Below are positions 1-6,637 of a stretch of 16,021 bases of DNA, one piece after another. Each line of letters opens with the position of its first letter. Positions within the stretch are counted from its first letter, which is position 1. The notes beneath the pieces were generated by a model, which ran no database searches, had not been told where the DNA came from, and saw nothing but the letters and a program-made list of their open reading frames with translations. The translations under genes and the position numbers were made by a program. This DNA comes from Candidatus Nitrosopumilus sp. (GTDB lineage: Archaea; Thermoproteota; Nitrososphaeria; Nitrososphaerales; Nitrosopumilaceae): NCBI GenBank assembly GCA_011055585.1, contig DRGT01000079.1, positions 1-16,021 of the forward strand, written 5' to 3'.

Positions 1-825
<825 letters not shown>

Positions 826-880
826 TGTTACTTTCATTAAATTCTGAGACCAATTAAACTTCGAAATGTTTTGATGGGAG

Positions 881-1303
881 TCATTTAACGATTTGAACTG
901 GCATTAACGCTTTGTGTAATACGTAATTAGAAGTACTGCCAAAAAACAGTTCTTTTAATCCACTATGCCCTCTTGAGCCTATTACTATAAGATCAAATTT
1001 CTTATCTTTTGCAAACTTTGTAATTTTTGGACCTTCATCTCCATACACAATCTTATCGTAAAACAAAATTCCATTTTGAGCTGAACGCTTTTTTGCATTG
1101 GTCATGAATTTTGCAGCGTTTTTTAGAAAATATTTCTCCATATCCTTTAGTTGATAATCTATTCGAGGTGGAGGTAAAGGTACAACATACAAACCAGTTA
1201 TAGTAGCTTGGCATTGTCTTGCAAGATAGATAGCTTGGTCTAAACCACGAAAAGAATTTTTAGAGCCATCAAGTGGGACTAGAATTTTTTTTATTTTTAC
1301 CAT
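881..1303 (-). CDS. Universal stress protein (UspA family)
   Basis: This is a 140-residue single-domain UspA protein, the usual length for the family. The N-terminus carries the first beta strand and loop, KKILVPLDGSKNS, with the conserved Asp. The C-terminus has the nucleotide-binding signature G-x2-G-x9-G-S (GSRG, nine residues, GS), so ATP binding is predicted. Such proteins are cytosolic dimers linked to energy or stress adaptation; the specific role is unknown. An AT-rich TATA-like stretch lies about 15-30 bp upstream of the ATG (around 1318-1334), with no ribosome binding site, which fits a leaderless transcript. It is closely similar to the USPs at 1695, 8868 and 15573, and a stretch of nearly 30 nt encoding ILVPLDGS is identical with the 1695 gene. 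Confidence 0.93.
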   Translation of the reverse strand: MVKIKKILVPLDGSKNSFRGLDQAIYLARQCQATITGLYVVPLPPPRIDYQLKDMEKYFLKNAAKFMTNAKKRSAQNGILFYDKIVYGDEGPKITKFAKDKKFDLIVIGSRGHSGLKELFFGSTSNYVLHKALMPVQIVK

Positions 1304-1347
1304 GCCAGAAATTTGAATTAATTATTTTTAAAAATAGAAGATAATTA

Positions 1348-1601
1348 TCAATGATGAATTTCAGCGTTGAAAAGCCGCCAAATCTTTAAGTGATCATCTG
1401 CAAATCTTAGTTGAATATCAAGAAAGATAATTGACTCATTATGAGATAGGACGACGAGGATTTTTTTACACGGAATCATGTACCTCATCTAGTATTGTGA
1501 GGCTCACGGAGTTCCATTTGCTGTTATCAACCAATAACATGGGGAGGCGATTACAGCATCCTCGTCAAGAATCTTGACGTGAAAAGGATACTTAAGATGG
1601 G
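1348..1601 (-). pseudogene. Possible decayed small gene with two in-frame stops
   Basis: This 391-bp gap between two USP genes has no intact gene of convincing size. One minus-strand frame reads protein-like across it, with HVKILDEDAVIASPCYWLI near its start and KKILVVLSHNESIIFLDI further on. It is broken by a TGA and, four codons later, a TAG. Both stops are one G-to-A change from TGG, so two tryptophan codons may have been lost. The last 46 codons, from an ATG at 1486-1488, form an intact mini ORF. No start codon is visible at the 5' end. The same stretch can fold as an RNA (closing stem 1453-1461 with 1558-1566), so a non-coding reading is an alternative. I do not recognise the family. Confidence 0.25.
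1453..1566. other. Nested inverted repeats, possible structured RNA
   Basis: GACGAGGAT at 1453-1461 is the perfect reverse complement of ATCCTCGTC at 1558-1566. Between them lie three smaller complementary pairs: GGAAT with GTTCC, CCTCA with TGAGG, and TGTTAT with ATAACA. Together they would make a branched fold of about 114 nt. Just beyond is the 17-bp near-perfect palindrome at 1563-1579. It matches no RNA family I know, and it overlaps the decayed reading frame, so it may be chance. Confidence 0.2.
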
Positions 1602-1606
1602 TTTAT

Positions 1607-1651
1607 GATTCTCAAGTTTGAAAATCTGTTTGGTTAACAGTTCGTATCAAA
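1607..1651 (+). repeat. 45-bp long form of dispersed repeat, copy 1
   Basis: It is 44/45 identical to 6728-6772. The first 22 bases form an imperfect palindrome (GATTCTCAA...TTGAAAATC). The last 18 are the core TTAACAGTTCGTATCAAA (1634-1651) shared with six other places in the window. It lies 44 nt beyond the stop codon of the minus-strand USP gene at 1695. Confidence 0.85.
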
Positions 1652-1655
1652 AGTT

Positions 1656-1668
1656 GATAAAAAAGGGA
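1656..1668 (-). terminator. T-rich termination tract of the USP gene at 1695
   Basis: On the minus strand this reads TCCCTTTTTTATC just after the USP stop codon and just before the repeat core. Archaeal RNA polymerase stops at such T-tracts. An almost identical tract precedes the repeat copy at 3535. Confidence 0.55.
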
Positions 1669-1694
1669 GTGGATGTTAGATGTGATTTGTTGTT

Positions 1695-2117
1695 TTATTT
1701 TATGATTAGTACTGGAACTTTCGATTGATGCGTGACGTGGTGTGAAACACTGCCAATAAATGCTTCCTTCACTGTACTAATTCCTCTAGCACCAATTGTT
1801 ATAAGATCAAAATTATTGTCCTCAGCAAACTTTACAATGTCATTTCCTGCACTTCCATGGATAATTTTTTCCTGAAATTTTACGTCATTTTCTGAAGAAC
1901 GTTTTTTTGCTTCTTTCATTATTTTGGCTGCTTCTTTTTGTCCTATTGGGCTATGGGGAGGTTGATTTTCGAACATCGGAGGAATTTTCGGAATGACATT
2001 GATACCAGTAATCACTGCATCATTTTTTTGTGCTTGATATATTGCTGCATCCAATCCCCTAAGGGAATTTTTTGAGCCATCAAGTGGGACTAGAATTTTT
2101 TTGATTTGTTGTGTCAT
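1695..2117 (-). CDS. Universal stress protein (UspA family)
   Basis: This is a 140-residue UspA domain. It starts MTQQIKKILVPLDGSKNS and ends with the intact nucleotide-binding signature GARG-x9-GS and a final beta strand, VPVLIIK. The ATG at 2115-2117 lies about 25-30 nt downstream of an AT-rich box reading TTATTTAGAAAAG on the minus strand. The same box precedes the USP at 8868, so these two paralogues may share regulation. A T-tract and then the dispersed repeat follow the stop codon. It is paralogous to the other USPs here. It is cytosolic and probably binds ATP; the physiological role cannot be told from sequence. Confidence 0.93.
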   Translation of the reverse strand: MTQQIKKILVPLDGSKNSLRGLDAAIYQAQKNDAVITGINVIPKIPPMFENQPPHSPIGQKEAAKIMKEAKKRSSENDVKFQEKIIHGSAGNDIVKFAEDNNFDLITIGARGISTVKEAFIGSVSHHVTHQSKVPVLIIK

Positions 2118-2200
2118 TGAATTATCCTGCTTTTTACTTTTCTAAATAACCCTTCATACAATTTTCAACATTGATTATCACTGAAGAAAATGAAATCATG

Positions 2201-2208
2201 TATATAAT
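2201..2208 (+). promoter_or_regulatory. TATA-like box
   Basis: TATATAAT lies 24-31 bases upstream of the ATG at 2232, which places transcription start at about the start codon. This is the leaderless pattern also seen for the parent gene at 4334, although the two upstream regions are not alike. The truncated copy may therefore be transcribed from a different promoter. Confidence 0.5.
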
Positions 2209-2231
2209 AATCTGAATTCAGCACGTATCTT

Positions 2232-2435
2232 ATGTTAAACCAAAACGTTTGGATTGTAATAGCAGTTGGTGTGTTTGTTGCAGGAATCGGTATCGGTTAT
2301 GGAATCTTTTCAAGTTCACAGGTAATGCCATCTACAATGATGGGGGGTTCAATGAATTCCTTAATGAATAATCCTCAAGCAATGCAACAAATGATGCGAA
2401 TCCTAGATTTTGTAAAATTTGATGTGAATAATTAA
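2232..2435 (+). pseudogene. Truncated duplicate of the Met-rich membrane protein gene at 4334
   Basis: The first 166 bases (2232-2397) match 4334-4499 with only two differences. Both the membrane anchor (WIVIAVGVFVAGIGIG) and the start of the Met-rich part are therefore copied. After ATGATGC the copy degenerates: small insertions and deletions relative to the parent shift the frame and give a stop at 2433-2435, leaving 67 residues against 247. The similarity begins at the start codon; the upstream DNA differs. It could still make a short membrane peptide, but a partial duplicate of recent origin is the simplest reading. It lies about 2.1 kb upstream of its parent, in the same direction. Confidence 0.8.
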
Positions 2436-2484
2436 CAGTTGTTAAAAAATGTTAATAAATAATTTGAATAGAAAACATTCTGCG

Positions 2485-2844
2485 TTATTTTTTACAAAAA
2501 GTGGGCCATTGTCCTGTAAATTTCTGTATTGTTTCCACATATGCCTTGAATAGTTCTACTCCAATAGTCCAAGATTTTTCCCACATTTCATTAAAATAAT
2601 TATAAGATCCAGTATCAGATGTGTTTGACGTTTCTTGCATAGTTTGGTTCAAAGGCATCATTGGTATTTGTCCAATCTGATTCCATGTTTTTGTCCATTC
2701 ATCTGTCATTCCCTTTAGTTCTGGATTTGGAAAAAGCCCGATTTGCCAAATTTTTGCATACATAATAAAAGGAGCATTAGCTGCTTGTTGCCAAGCTTGG
2801 TATGGCCGCATCCACATATCTATCGTTGTAGGTATTACTGCCAA
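2485..2844 (-). CDS. Small Trp-rich protein, possibly PHA synthase PhaE-like
   Basis: This is a 119-residue soluble protein unusually rich in Trp, Met and Gln (WMRPYQAWQQAA near the start, MWEKSW in the last third). The pattern resembles PhaE-type subunits of class III polyhydroxyalkanoate synthase and associated granule proteins, which thaumarchaea are known to encode. I see no catalytic motif, and the match is by composition, so the function is inferred. The start used is TTG at 2844, because an in-frame TAG lies just upstream. An internal ATG (residue 10) is the alternative. It diverges from the phasin-like gene at 2982 across 137 bp, which suggests a shared control region. The C-terminus CKK carries the only cysteine. 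Confidence 0.6.
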   Translation of the reverse strand: MAVIPTTIDMWMRPYQAWQQAANAPFIMYAKIWQIGLFPNPELKGMTDEWTKTWNQIGQIPMMPLNQTMQETSNTSDTGSYNYFNEMWEKSWTIGVELFKAYVETIQKFTGQWPTFCKK

Positions 2845-2981
2845 ATTCTATCAAACCTTGCAACTTTTTTCTGAAACTTTACAATTTTCAGACATTATCA
2901 AAACATCGATCAATGCTTTGTATAATTGTTTTTGAAACACTAAAATCAAGGGCCTCATCTATAATGTAGTGAGATCAAATT

Positions 2982-3482
2982 ATGAGTACAACTACACAGA
3001 AACCAAAAATCCAGTCAATTCCCCAGAAACCAAAAATACAGTCAATACCACAAAAACCAGAATCTCAAAGTGCCAAAGAAACAAGTGATATCTATTCTGT
3101 CTGTCAACAAAGCATTGACAAATACTTTAAAGAGGCAAAATCAAATGCTGCCATTTACCTGCAAGCAGTATCGGATCTTCAACAAGAAATAGTTGAATCA
3201 AGGAAGAATAATGTCGAGTCTGCAATTTCACTTCAAAAAACTATGGCAGATAAGTTGGGAACTAACACCAAACTCCCTGATGAATCACTCGACATTATAA
3301 CAAATTTTGCGGAACAAACTACCAAGGCTTGGAACTTGCAAAACCAACTTACGCGCACGTCTCTTGAAACGCTTTCTAAGAACATTCAAGCATTCAATGA
3401 TAGCTCACAAACATTTGCTGAGATGAATAGCAAACTAATAGACTTTTGGGCATCGATAATTAAGCAAAAAAGCCGAGAATGA
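2982..3482 (+). CDS. Phasin-like coiled-coil protein
   Basis: This is a 166-residue protein. The N-terminus has two tandem copies of a nine-residue unit (KPKIQSIPQ, encoded by 27-bp direct repeats at 3000-3026 and 3027-3053) and a third partial unit, KPESQS. Residues 40 to 160 are long amphipathic helices rich in Gln, Asn, Ser and Lys with few prolines. The size and pattern match phasins, which coat polyhydroxyalkanoate granules. This is inferred from composition and from the PhaE-like neighbour, not from a diagnostic motif. A TATA-like CTATAATG at 2959-2966 precedes the ATG by about 20 nt, which again suggests a leaderless mRNA. The gene is convergent with the secreted-protein gene at 3573, and a copy of the dispersed repeat lies between them. 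Confidence 0.6.
   Translation: MSTTTQKPKIQSIPQKPKIQSIPQKPESQSAKETSDIYSVCQQSIDKYFKEAKSNAAIYLQAVSDLQQEIVESRKNNVESAISLQKTMADKLGTNTKLPDESLDIITNFAEQTTKAWNLQNQLTRTSLETLSKNIQAFNDSSQTFAEMNSKLIDFWASIIKQKSRE
3000..3053 (+). repeat. Two tandem 27-bp direct repeats in coding sequence
   Basis: Each unit encodes KPKIQSIPQ in the phasin-like protein. The units differ at a few, mostly third-codon, positions, so the amino acid repeat has been kept while the DNA drifted. Confidence 0.8.
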
Positions 3483-3534
3483 TGGTGTTGTGATATGGTC
3501 ATAAGGTATATCGCTATTGGTAAATTTTGACCAA

Positions 3535-3552
3535 TTAACAGTTCATATCAAA
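3535..3552 (+). repeat. Dispersed repeat core, copy 2
   Basis: TTAACAGTTCATATCAAA is 17/18 identical to the core. It lies 21 nt beyond the stop of the minus-strand gene at 3573. It is followed by TGTAAAT and an A-tract, as at 14671. Confidence 0.85.
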
Positions 3553-3557
3553 TGTAA

Positions 3558-3570
3558 ATAAAAAAAGGGA
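3558..3570 (-). terminator. T-rich termination tract of the gene at 3573
   Basis: On the minus strand it reads TCCCTTTTTTTAT directly behind the stop codon, nearly the same as the tract at 1656-1668. Archaeal termination at T-tracts makes this a likely terminator. Confidence 0.55.
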
Positions 3571-3572
3571 GA

Positions 3573-4190
3573 TTATTTGTAGAAATCTTCCCATGTGGAG
3601 GTTTTTTTCTCACTTGGTTCTGTTGTGGGTTCAGTCGTACTTGTTGTTTCAGTTGTGCTTGGTTCGTCTATTTGATGGAAGGGATGAATTCCGCTGCACT
3701 CAAATACAAAGTGTTCAACATGTGGAAATTTTGCTTGCCCATTCCATACTTTGAGATTGACATCAATTGATGTTTTTACGTAATAGTCCAATATGTCACA
3801 GTCTGTGTACAAGAAATGGACATCAGTTAAACTTCCATCAGAAAGATAAACTGCAACATCAAAGTCTTTTGCAATCTGTTTGTTACCTGGTTGATGATGA
3901 TGTACATGTGCCTCTCTATACAATAATGGATGACCTCCGTCTACTATCCCCTCTAGTTCAAATTTTGGGATGTCTGAAATTCCATATCCGTCTAATTGGC
4001 GATATACTTTGAATGTGTTTACTTCTTCTTCTCCTTCAAAAAACTGAAAGACAACTCGCAAGGATACATCGTTCACACTATCTTCAATGGACTGGGCTAA
4101 TGTTGTTGTTTGTTGTAGGGTAGTTGTCAAAAGTATTGTTACTATAATAGCTAGCAACCCAACTATGACAACATTATTTGATTTAGTCAT
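3573..4190 (-). CDS. Secreted or membrane-anchored protein of unknown function with His cluster
   Basis: This is a 205-residue protein. Residues 7-25 are a hydrophobic signal or anchor segment, followed by a Thr/Gln-rich stretch and a plausible cleavage region near LAQS (31-34). The body (40-175) looks like a beta-rich extracellular domain with a histidine cluster, HVHHHQ, at 95-100 and two cysteines (131, 165) that could form a disulfide. The last 30 residues are a Thr/Ser/Glu/Pro-rich linker like those of archaeal surface proteins. The histidines could bind metal, but no family was recognised. The promoter lies in the duplicated 106-bp segment: a TATA-like TTTAATTATA sits about 27 nt before the ATG. 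A T-tract and the dispersed repeat follow the stop. It diverges from the Met-rich gene at 4334. Confidence 0.75.
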   Translation of the reverse strand: MTKSNNVVIVGLLAIIVTILLTTTLQQTTTLAQSIEDSVNDVSLRVVFQFFEGEEEVNTFKVYRQLDGYGISDIPKFELEGIVDGGHPLLYREAHVHHHQPGNKQIAKDFDVAVYLSDGSLTDVHFLYTDCDILDYYVKTSIDVNLKVWNGQAKFPHVEHFVFECSGIHPFHQIDEPSTTETTSTTEPTTEPSEKKTSTWEDFYK

Positions 4191-4261
4191 TGAATGTGGA
4201 AATCATCATTCTATAATTAAACCCTGATCTAAGCCAAAATTCCAATTTCTTCTATTGGGCA
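4156..4261. repeat. 106-bp segment duplicated at 10973-11078
   Basis: It is 103/106 identical to 10973-11078. It holds the first 11 codons of the minus-strand gene at 3573 and its upstream DNA, including the TATA-like element at about 4212-4222. It stops about 70 bp short of the start of the Met-rich gene. Confidence 0.9.
4212..4222 (-). promoter_or_regulatory. TATA-like box of the secreted-protein gene
   Basis: The minus-strand reading GTTTAATTATA is centred about 27 bases before the ATG at 4188-4190, so the mRNA is expected to be leaderless. It is copied, with two base changes, in the duplicated segment at 10973-11078. Confidence 0.5.
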
Positions 4262-4300
4262 GATTGTTTCCAAGATGTTATCATCATTGATAATATTTAG

Positions 4301-4310
4301 TTTATATAAA
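4301..4310 (+). promoter_or_regulatory. TATA box of the Met-rich gene
   Basis: TTTATATAAA is centred 28 bases before the ATG at 4334, which puts transcription start within a few bases of that ATG. This is the reason for choosing ATG 4334 over the in-frame TTG at 4319. Confidence 0.65.
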
Positions 4311-4333
4311 AGAGGGATTTGAAAAATATCAGT

Positions 4334-5077
4334 ATGGTAAACCAAAACGTTTGGATTGTAATAGCAGTTGGTGTTTTTGTTGCAGGAATCGGTATCGGTT
4401 ATGGAATCTTTTCAAGTTCACAGGTAATGCCATCTACAATGATGGGGGGTTCAATGAATTCCTTAATGAATAATCCTCAAGCAATGCAACAAATGATGCA
4501 GGATCCTGATTTTAGAAATGAATGGGCCAATTTGATGATTCAGGAAACTGAACACATGAATCAAATGATGCAGGATCCTGATTTTAGAAATGAAGCGATG
4601 GAATTTATGATCCAAGACACTGATCACATGGATCAATGGATGCTAGAAGATCCTCAACATATTTCCGTGATGATTGAGGAAATGAAAAAAAATCATGATT
4701 TTATGATGGGCATGGCATTGCCCATGATTCAAGATCCTGGACTTAGGTTACAAGTAATAGGTCACATGACTGAAAGTCCTGAAGCTATGGCTCAGATGCA
4801 ACAGATGATGGGTGGTGGAATGATGGAACAAGGAATGATGAGTTCAGAAACTATGAAGGAGATGCTGGAAGATCCTGAAACTAGAAATAAAATGATTGGA
4901 CTAATGTCAACACACATCACAGAAATGCAAGAATTATTATCATCCGAATTAAGTGATGAAGAATTTGATACTAAAATGATTGAATTGACGGAAAAACACC
5001 AACAGTCAATGAGTGAATTAATGCATGATGAGTCATTGGGTCATGATGAATCTATGGATAATGATGAACATCCTTAG
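4334..5077 (+). CDS. Membrane-anchored Met-rich protein with STI1-like repeats
   Basis: This is a 247-residue protein. A single N-terminal membrane segment (about residues 4-22) is followed by an outside or inside domain extremely rich in Met, Gln, Asp and Glu. That domain contains repeats of about 24-30 residues. Two are nearly identical, each containing QMMQDPDFRNE; weaker copies contain MLEDP and MIQDP. The NP/DP plus Met pattern resembles STI1 (Hop-type) chaperone-binding motifs. The Met- and His-rich composition, with a GGGMM stretch and a His/Asp tail, also fits a copper-binding surface protein, which is plausible in a copper-dependent thaumarchaeon. Function is therefore open. The start is set by the TATA box at 4301-4310 and by the 2232 copy, which shares the same start. 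The gene overlaps the 44-aa minus-strand gene at its 3' end by 4 nt. Confidence 0.8.
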   Translation: MVNQNVWIVIAVGVFVAGIGIGYGIFSSSQVMPSTMMGGSMNSLMNNPQAMQQMMQDPDFRNEWANLMIQETEHMNQMMQDPDFRNEAMEFMIQDTDHMDQWMLEDPQHISVMIEEMKKNHDFMMGMALPMIQDPGLRLQVIGHMTESPEAMAQMQQMMGGGMMEQGMMSSETMKEMLEDPETRNKMIGLMSTHITEMQELLSSELSDEEFDTKMIELTEKHQQSMSELMHDESLGHDESMDNDEHP

Positions 5078-5208
5078 TACTCCTCTTTGTTTTCAATCCT
5101 CTTAAATATTGGATTTTTAAAATTCATTTGTAAGGCTAACATATAGGCGTGCCAACGATCAGGGGCCTTTACTATCATACTCTCATTAATCAACCAATAT
5201 TGGGCCAT
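5074..5208 (-). CDS. 44-aa small protein
   Basis: This is a short ORF from ATG 5206-5208 to TAA 5074-5076, tail to tail with the Met-rich gene (4-nt overlap of the ends). The product starts MAQYWLINESMIVK, has the aromatic core APDRWHAYMLA and ends with a charged segment, KRIENKEEY. The amino acid mix and normal codon use look coding, and the frame has a stop just upstream of the chosen ATG, so the start is well bounded. No signal peptide or membrane segment is visible. I do not recognise a named family; it looks like one of the small conserved soluble proteins found in this archaeal group. Confidence 0.6.
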   Translation of the reverse strand: MAQYWLINESMIVKAPDRWHAYMLALQMNFKNPIFKRIENKEEY

Positions 5209-5265
5209 GCATCTTATTGATCATGAAAACACATAAACTGAAAATACAATTATCAGGCATGATTC

Positions 5266-5496
5266 CTAATATTGAAAATCATTATAACAAATTGCCATAA
5301 GCTTGTTGTCATGTAGGGTTTGAAGTCTTTTGTATATAGTACTGATTGGGATGTGGTACTCTTGAGAAATCTCTATAGCAGACTTTGGTTTGTGTAATGT
5401 TCCATCTAAAATGGTTCTGGAATACTGGTCTGATAGAATTTCAAAAAGAGCAAACTTTCTTTCTTCGTCATTAATTCTTCTTGTAGTTTGTAACAC
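5266..5496 (-). CDS. Winged-helix transcription regulator, short or truncated
   Basis: This is a 76-residue protein with GTG start at 5494-5496 (the preceding ATG is followed at once by a stop). Residues 15-70 form a helix-turn-helix of the ArsR/TrmB kind found many times in thaumarchaea: FALFEILSDQYSR, then AIEISQEYHIPISTIYKRL as the recognition region, then HDNKLMAI. Homologues normally continue with a wing and a C-terminal domain. Here the protein stops right after the recognition helix with YNDFQY, so it may be a truncated or degenerate regulator. It diverges from the zinc-finger gene at 5661 across 164 bp in which I see no further gene. Its targets are unknown. Confidence 0.7.
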   Translation of the reverse strand: MLQTTRRINDEERKFALFEILSDQYSRTILDGTLHKPKSAIEISQEYHIPISTIYKRLQTLHDNKLMAICYNDFQY

Positions 5497-5660
5497 TTAC
5501 ATTAATTGACCTATACGGATTTTTGATATAACCAGTAAGACCGCATTGCAAACAAGTGCAAGACAAATGAAGACAGATTTTGTTCTGAAGTACGATTTTC
5601 GTTTTTGATAATCAGCAATGACAATCTTCTATTGCTTTCTAATATCTCTATAACCATCTA

Positions 5661-5843
5661 ATGTCTATGCTAAGATCCGAACAGGTTTGCTTCAGCTGCC
5701 CCCAATGTTTTGAGCGAGCCTTGACTGGAATCAAATATACGACCCCATTGAACATCATAAAAGAGCGAAAATGGTTTAATTGTAGAGTATGTAATTTTTT
5801 AATTGAGGCCAATGAGTTCAAAGAACTACTTTTTTGCGAATGA
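5661..5843 (+). CDS. Small zinc-finger-type protein
   Basis: This is a 60-residue protein with six cysteines: C10, C13 and C16 in CFSCPQC, C41 and C44 in CRVC, and C59 near the end. Two CxxC knuckles 25 residues apart are the usual layout of a small zinc ribbon. It would be cytosolic, with a role in nucleic acid or protein binding guessed only from that fold. Two start codons lie close together (ATG 5661 and ATG 5667). The first fits better with AT-rich DNA about 20-25 nt upstream (TAATAT near 5640). It is divergent from the winged-helix gene at 5266. An inverted repeat follows 14 nt behind the stop. Confidence 0.65.
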   Translation: MSMLRSEQVCFSCPQCFERALTGIKYTTPLNIIKERKWFNCRVCNFLIEANEFKELLFCE

Positions 5844-5856
5844 AATTAATTAGTTC

Positions 5857-5900
5857 ATACAAACTGTCGACAAAATTACCGAACTGTTGATAGTTTGTAT
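5857..5900. terminator. Inverted repeat behind the zinc-finger gene
   Basis: ATACAAACTGTC at 5857-5868 pairs with GATAGTTTGTAT at 5889-5900 (11 of 12 plus one G-U), with a 20-nt loop. The right arm and following bases (5889-5905) resemble a degenerate copy of the dispersed repeat. The loop contains ACCGAACTGTTGA, close to the reverse complement of the core. It could be a terminator hairpin, but there is no T-tract. Confidence 0.35.
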
Positions 5901-5937
5901 CATATGTTGATTTTCAAAAACGAAAATTGTTATTTTG

Positions 5938-5946
5938 ATATATAAA
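5938..5946 (+). promoter_or_regulatory. TATA box of the cupredoxin-like gene
   Basis: ATATATAAA lies about 40 bases before the ATG at 5985, so this transcript should have a leader of about 15 nt. A two-codon ORF (ATG AAT TGA at 5975) sits inside that leader. Confidence 0.5.
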
Positions 5947-5984
5947 CGGTTAATACAGATTGTAAAACATCACTATGAATTGAA

Positions 5985-6461
5985 ATGTTGCTAACAAATA
6001 AGAAAATAGTAATTGTGAGTATAATTGGAGCAATCGTAGCTCTAGTTGTTATGATTGCCTTTGTAGGTCAAGGAAATGTAAGACATGTTACAATTTTCTG
6101 GCAAGAGAAGGTAGAACAGACAGTAGTTTTTGAAGACATAGATGGAAAAGTACAGTTAAGAGGAATTTTAGGAGTTGCTGGAGAACCAAATCCCACCTTA
6201 ATTTCAAGAACTAATTTTGCATATCTTTTAACTGTAGTAAACAATGGAGACAAACATCATAGACTGTATATTGAGGGTCTAAATGTTCGAACTGATTTAC
6301 TTGCACCCGGAGAACAGGAAACTCTTACAATTTTACCAACTGTGGAAGGAACTTACAATTATTATGATGAAAGAGAACGATTGAAATTATTAGGTCAGCT
6401 AAAAATTGTTTCTGTTGTCCCCAGCGATGAATTTGAAGGAATTTTCAAAGATTTGATCTAA
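5985..6461 (+). CDS. Membrane-anchored cupredoxin-like protein without copper ligands
   Basis: This is a 158-residue protein. Residues 7-27 form a membrane anchor or signal (IVIVSIIGAIVALVVMIAF). Residues 75-145 follow the cupredoxin pattern: a strand with VVNNGDKHHRLYIEG, then LLAPGEQETL, then EGTYNYYDERERLKLLGQLKI. In plastocyanin-type domains the last block carries Cys, His and Met copper ligands (YYC...H...M.G). Here the Cys position is Asp128 and no His or Met follows, so a type 1 copper site is not expected although a His pair (91-92) remains. Thaumarchaea encode many cupredoxins for electron transfer; this one is probably structural or binds something else. It is monocistronic, preceded by a good TATA box. 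Confidence 0.7.
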   Translation: MLLTNKKIVIVSIIGAIVALVVMIAFVGQGNVRHVTIFWQEKVEQTVVFEDIDGKVQLRGILGVAGEPNPTLISRTNFAYLLTVVNNGDKHHRLYIEGLNVRTDLLAPGEQETLTILPTVEGTYNYYDERERLKLLGQLKIVSVVPSDEFEGIFKDLI

Positions 6462-6508
6462 AAAATAATCATTAATTCTATATTCAAAAGGGAAAATTTT
6501 GGATTAAT

Positions 6509-6637
6509 TTGAATCCGACAAGACCAAGACCGTTTATAGGATATGTTAGTCAAAAATTAAATCATCAAAATTTTAGAAACATTGAAGATGTTTTTAATGA
6601 ATATCTAAAAACCAAATACTGTATAGAGCGCAACTAG
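6509..6637 (+). CDS. Doubtful 42-aa ORF
   Basis: A TTG-started frame reads NPTRPRPFIGYVSQKLNHQN and then NIEDVFNEYLKTKYCIERN before a TAG. The composition is protein-like and lacks low-complexity bias, but there is no ATG, and the last 33 bases overlap the opposite-strand 27-aa gene. It may be the tail of a decayed gene. Apart from this, the 27-aa gene and the repeat, the 306-bp gap 6462-6767 shows nothing. Confidence 0.25.
   Translation: MNPTRPRPFIGYVSQKLNHQNFRNIEDVFNEYLKTKYCIERN

Noticed and set aside
1453..1566. 5S rRNA or tRNA
   Set aside because: The size and closing stem prompted a check, but the conserved 5S loop bases and any T-loop or CCA-stem pattern are missing.
5515..5657. Minus-strand frames in the 5497-5660 gap, one with a CxCxxC stretch
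   Set aside because: The Cys-containing frame has no credible start, and the ATG-started 48-codon frame lacks protein-like features. I treated the gap as a regulatory region between divergent genes.
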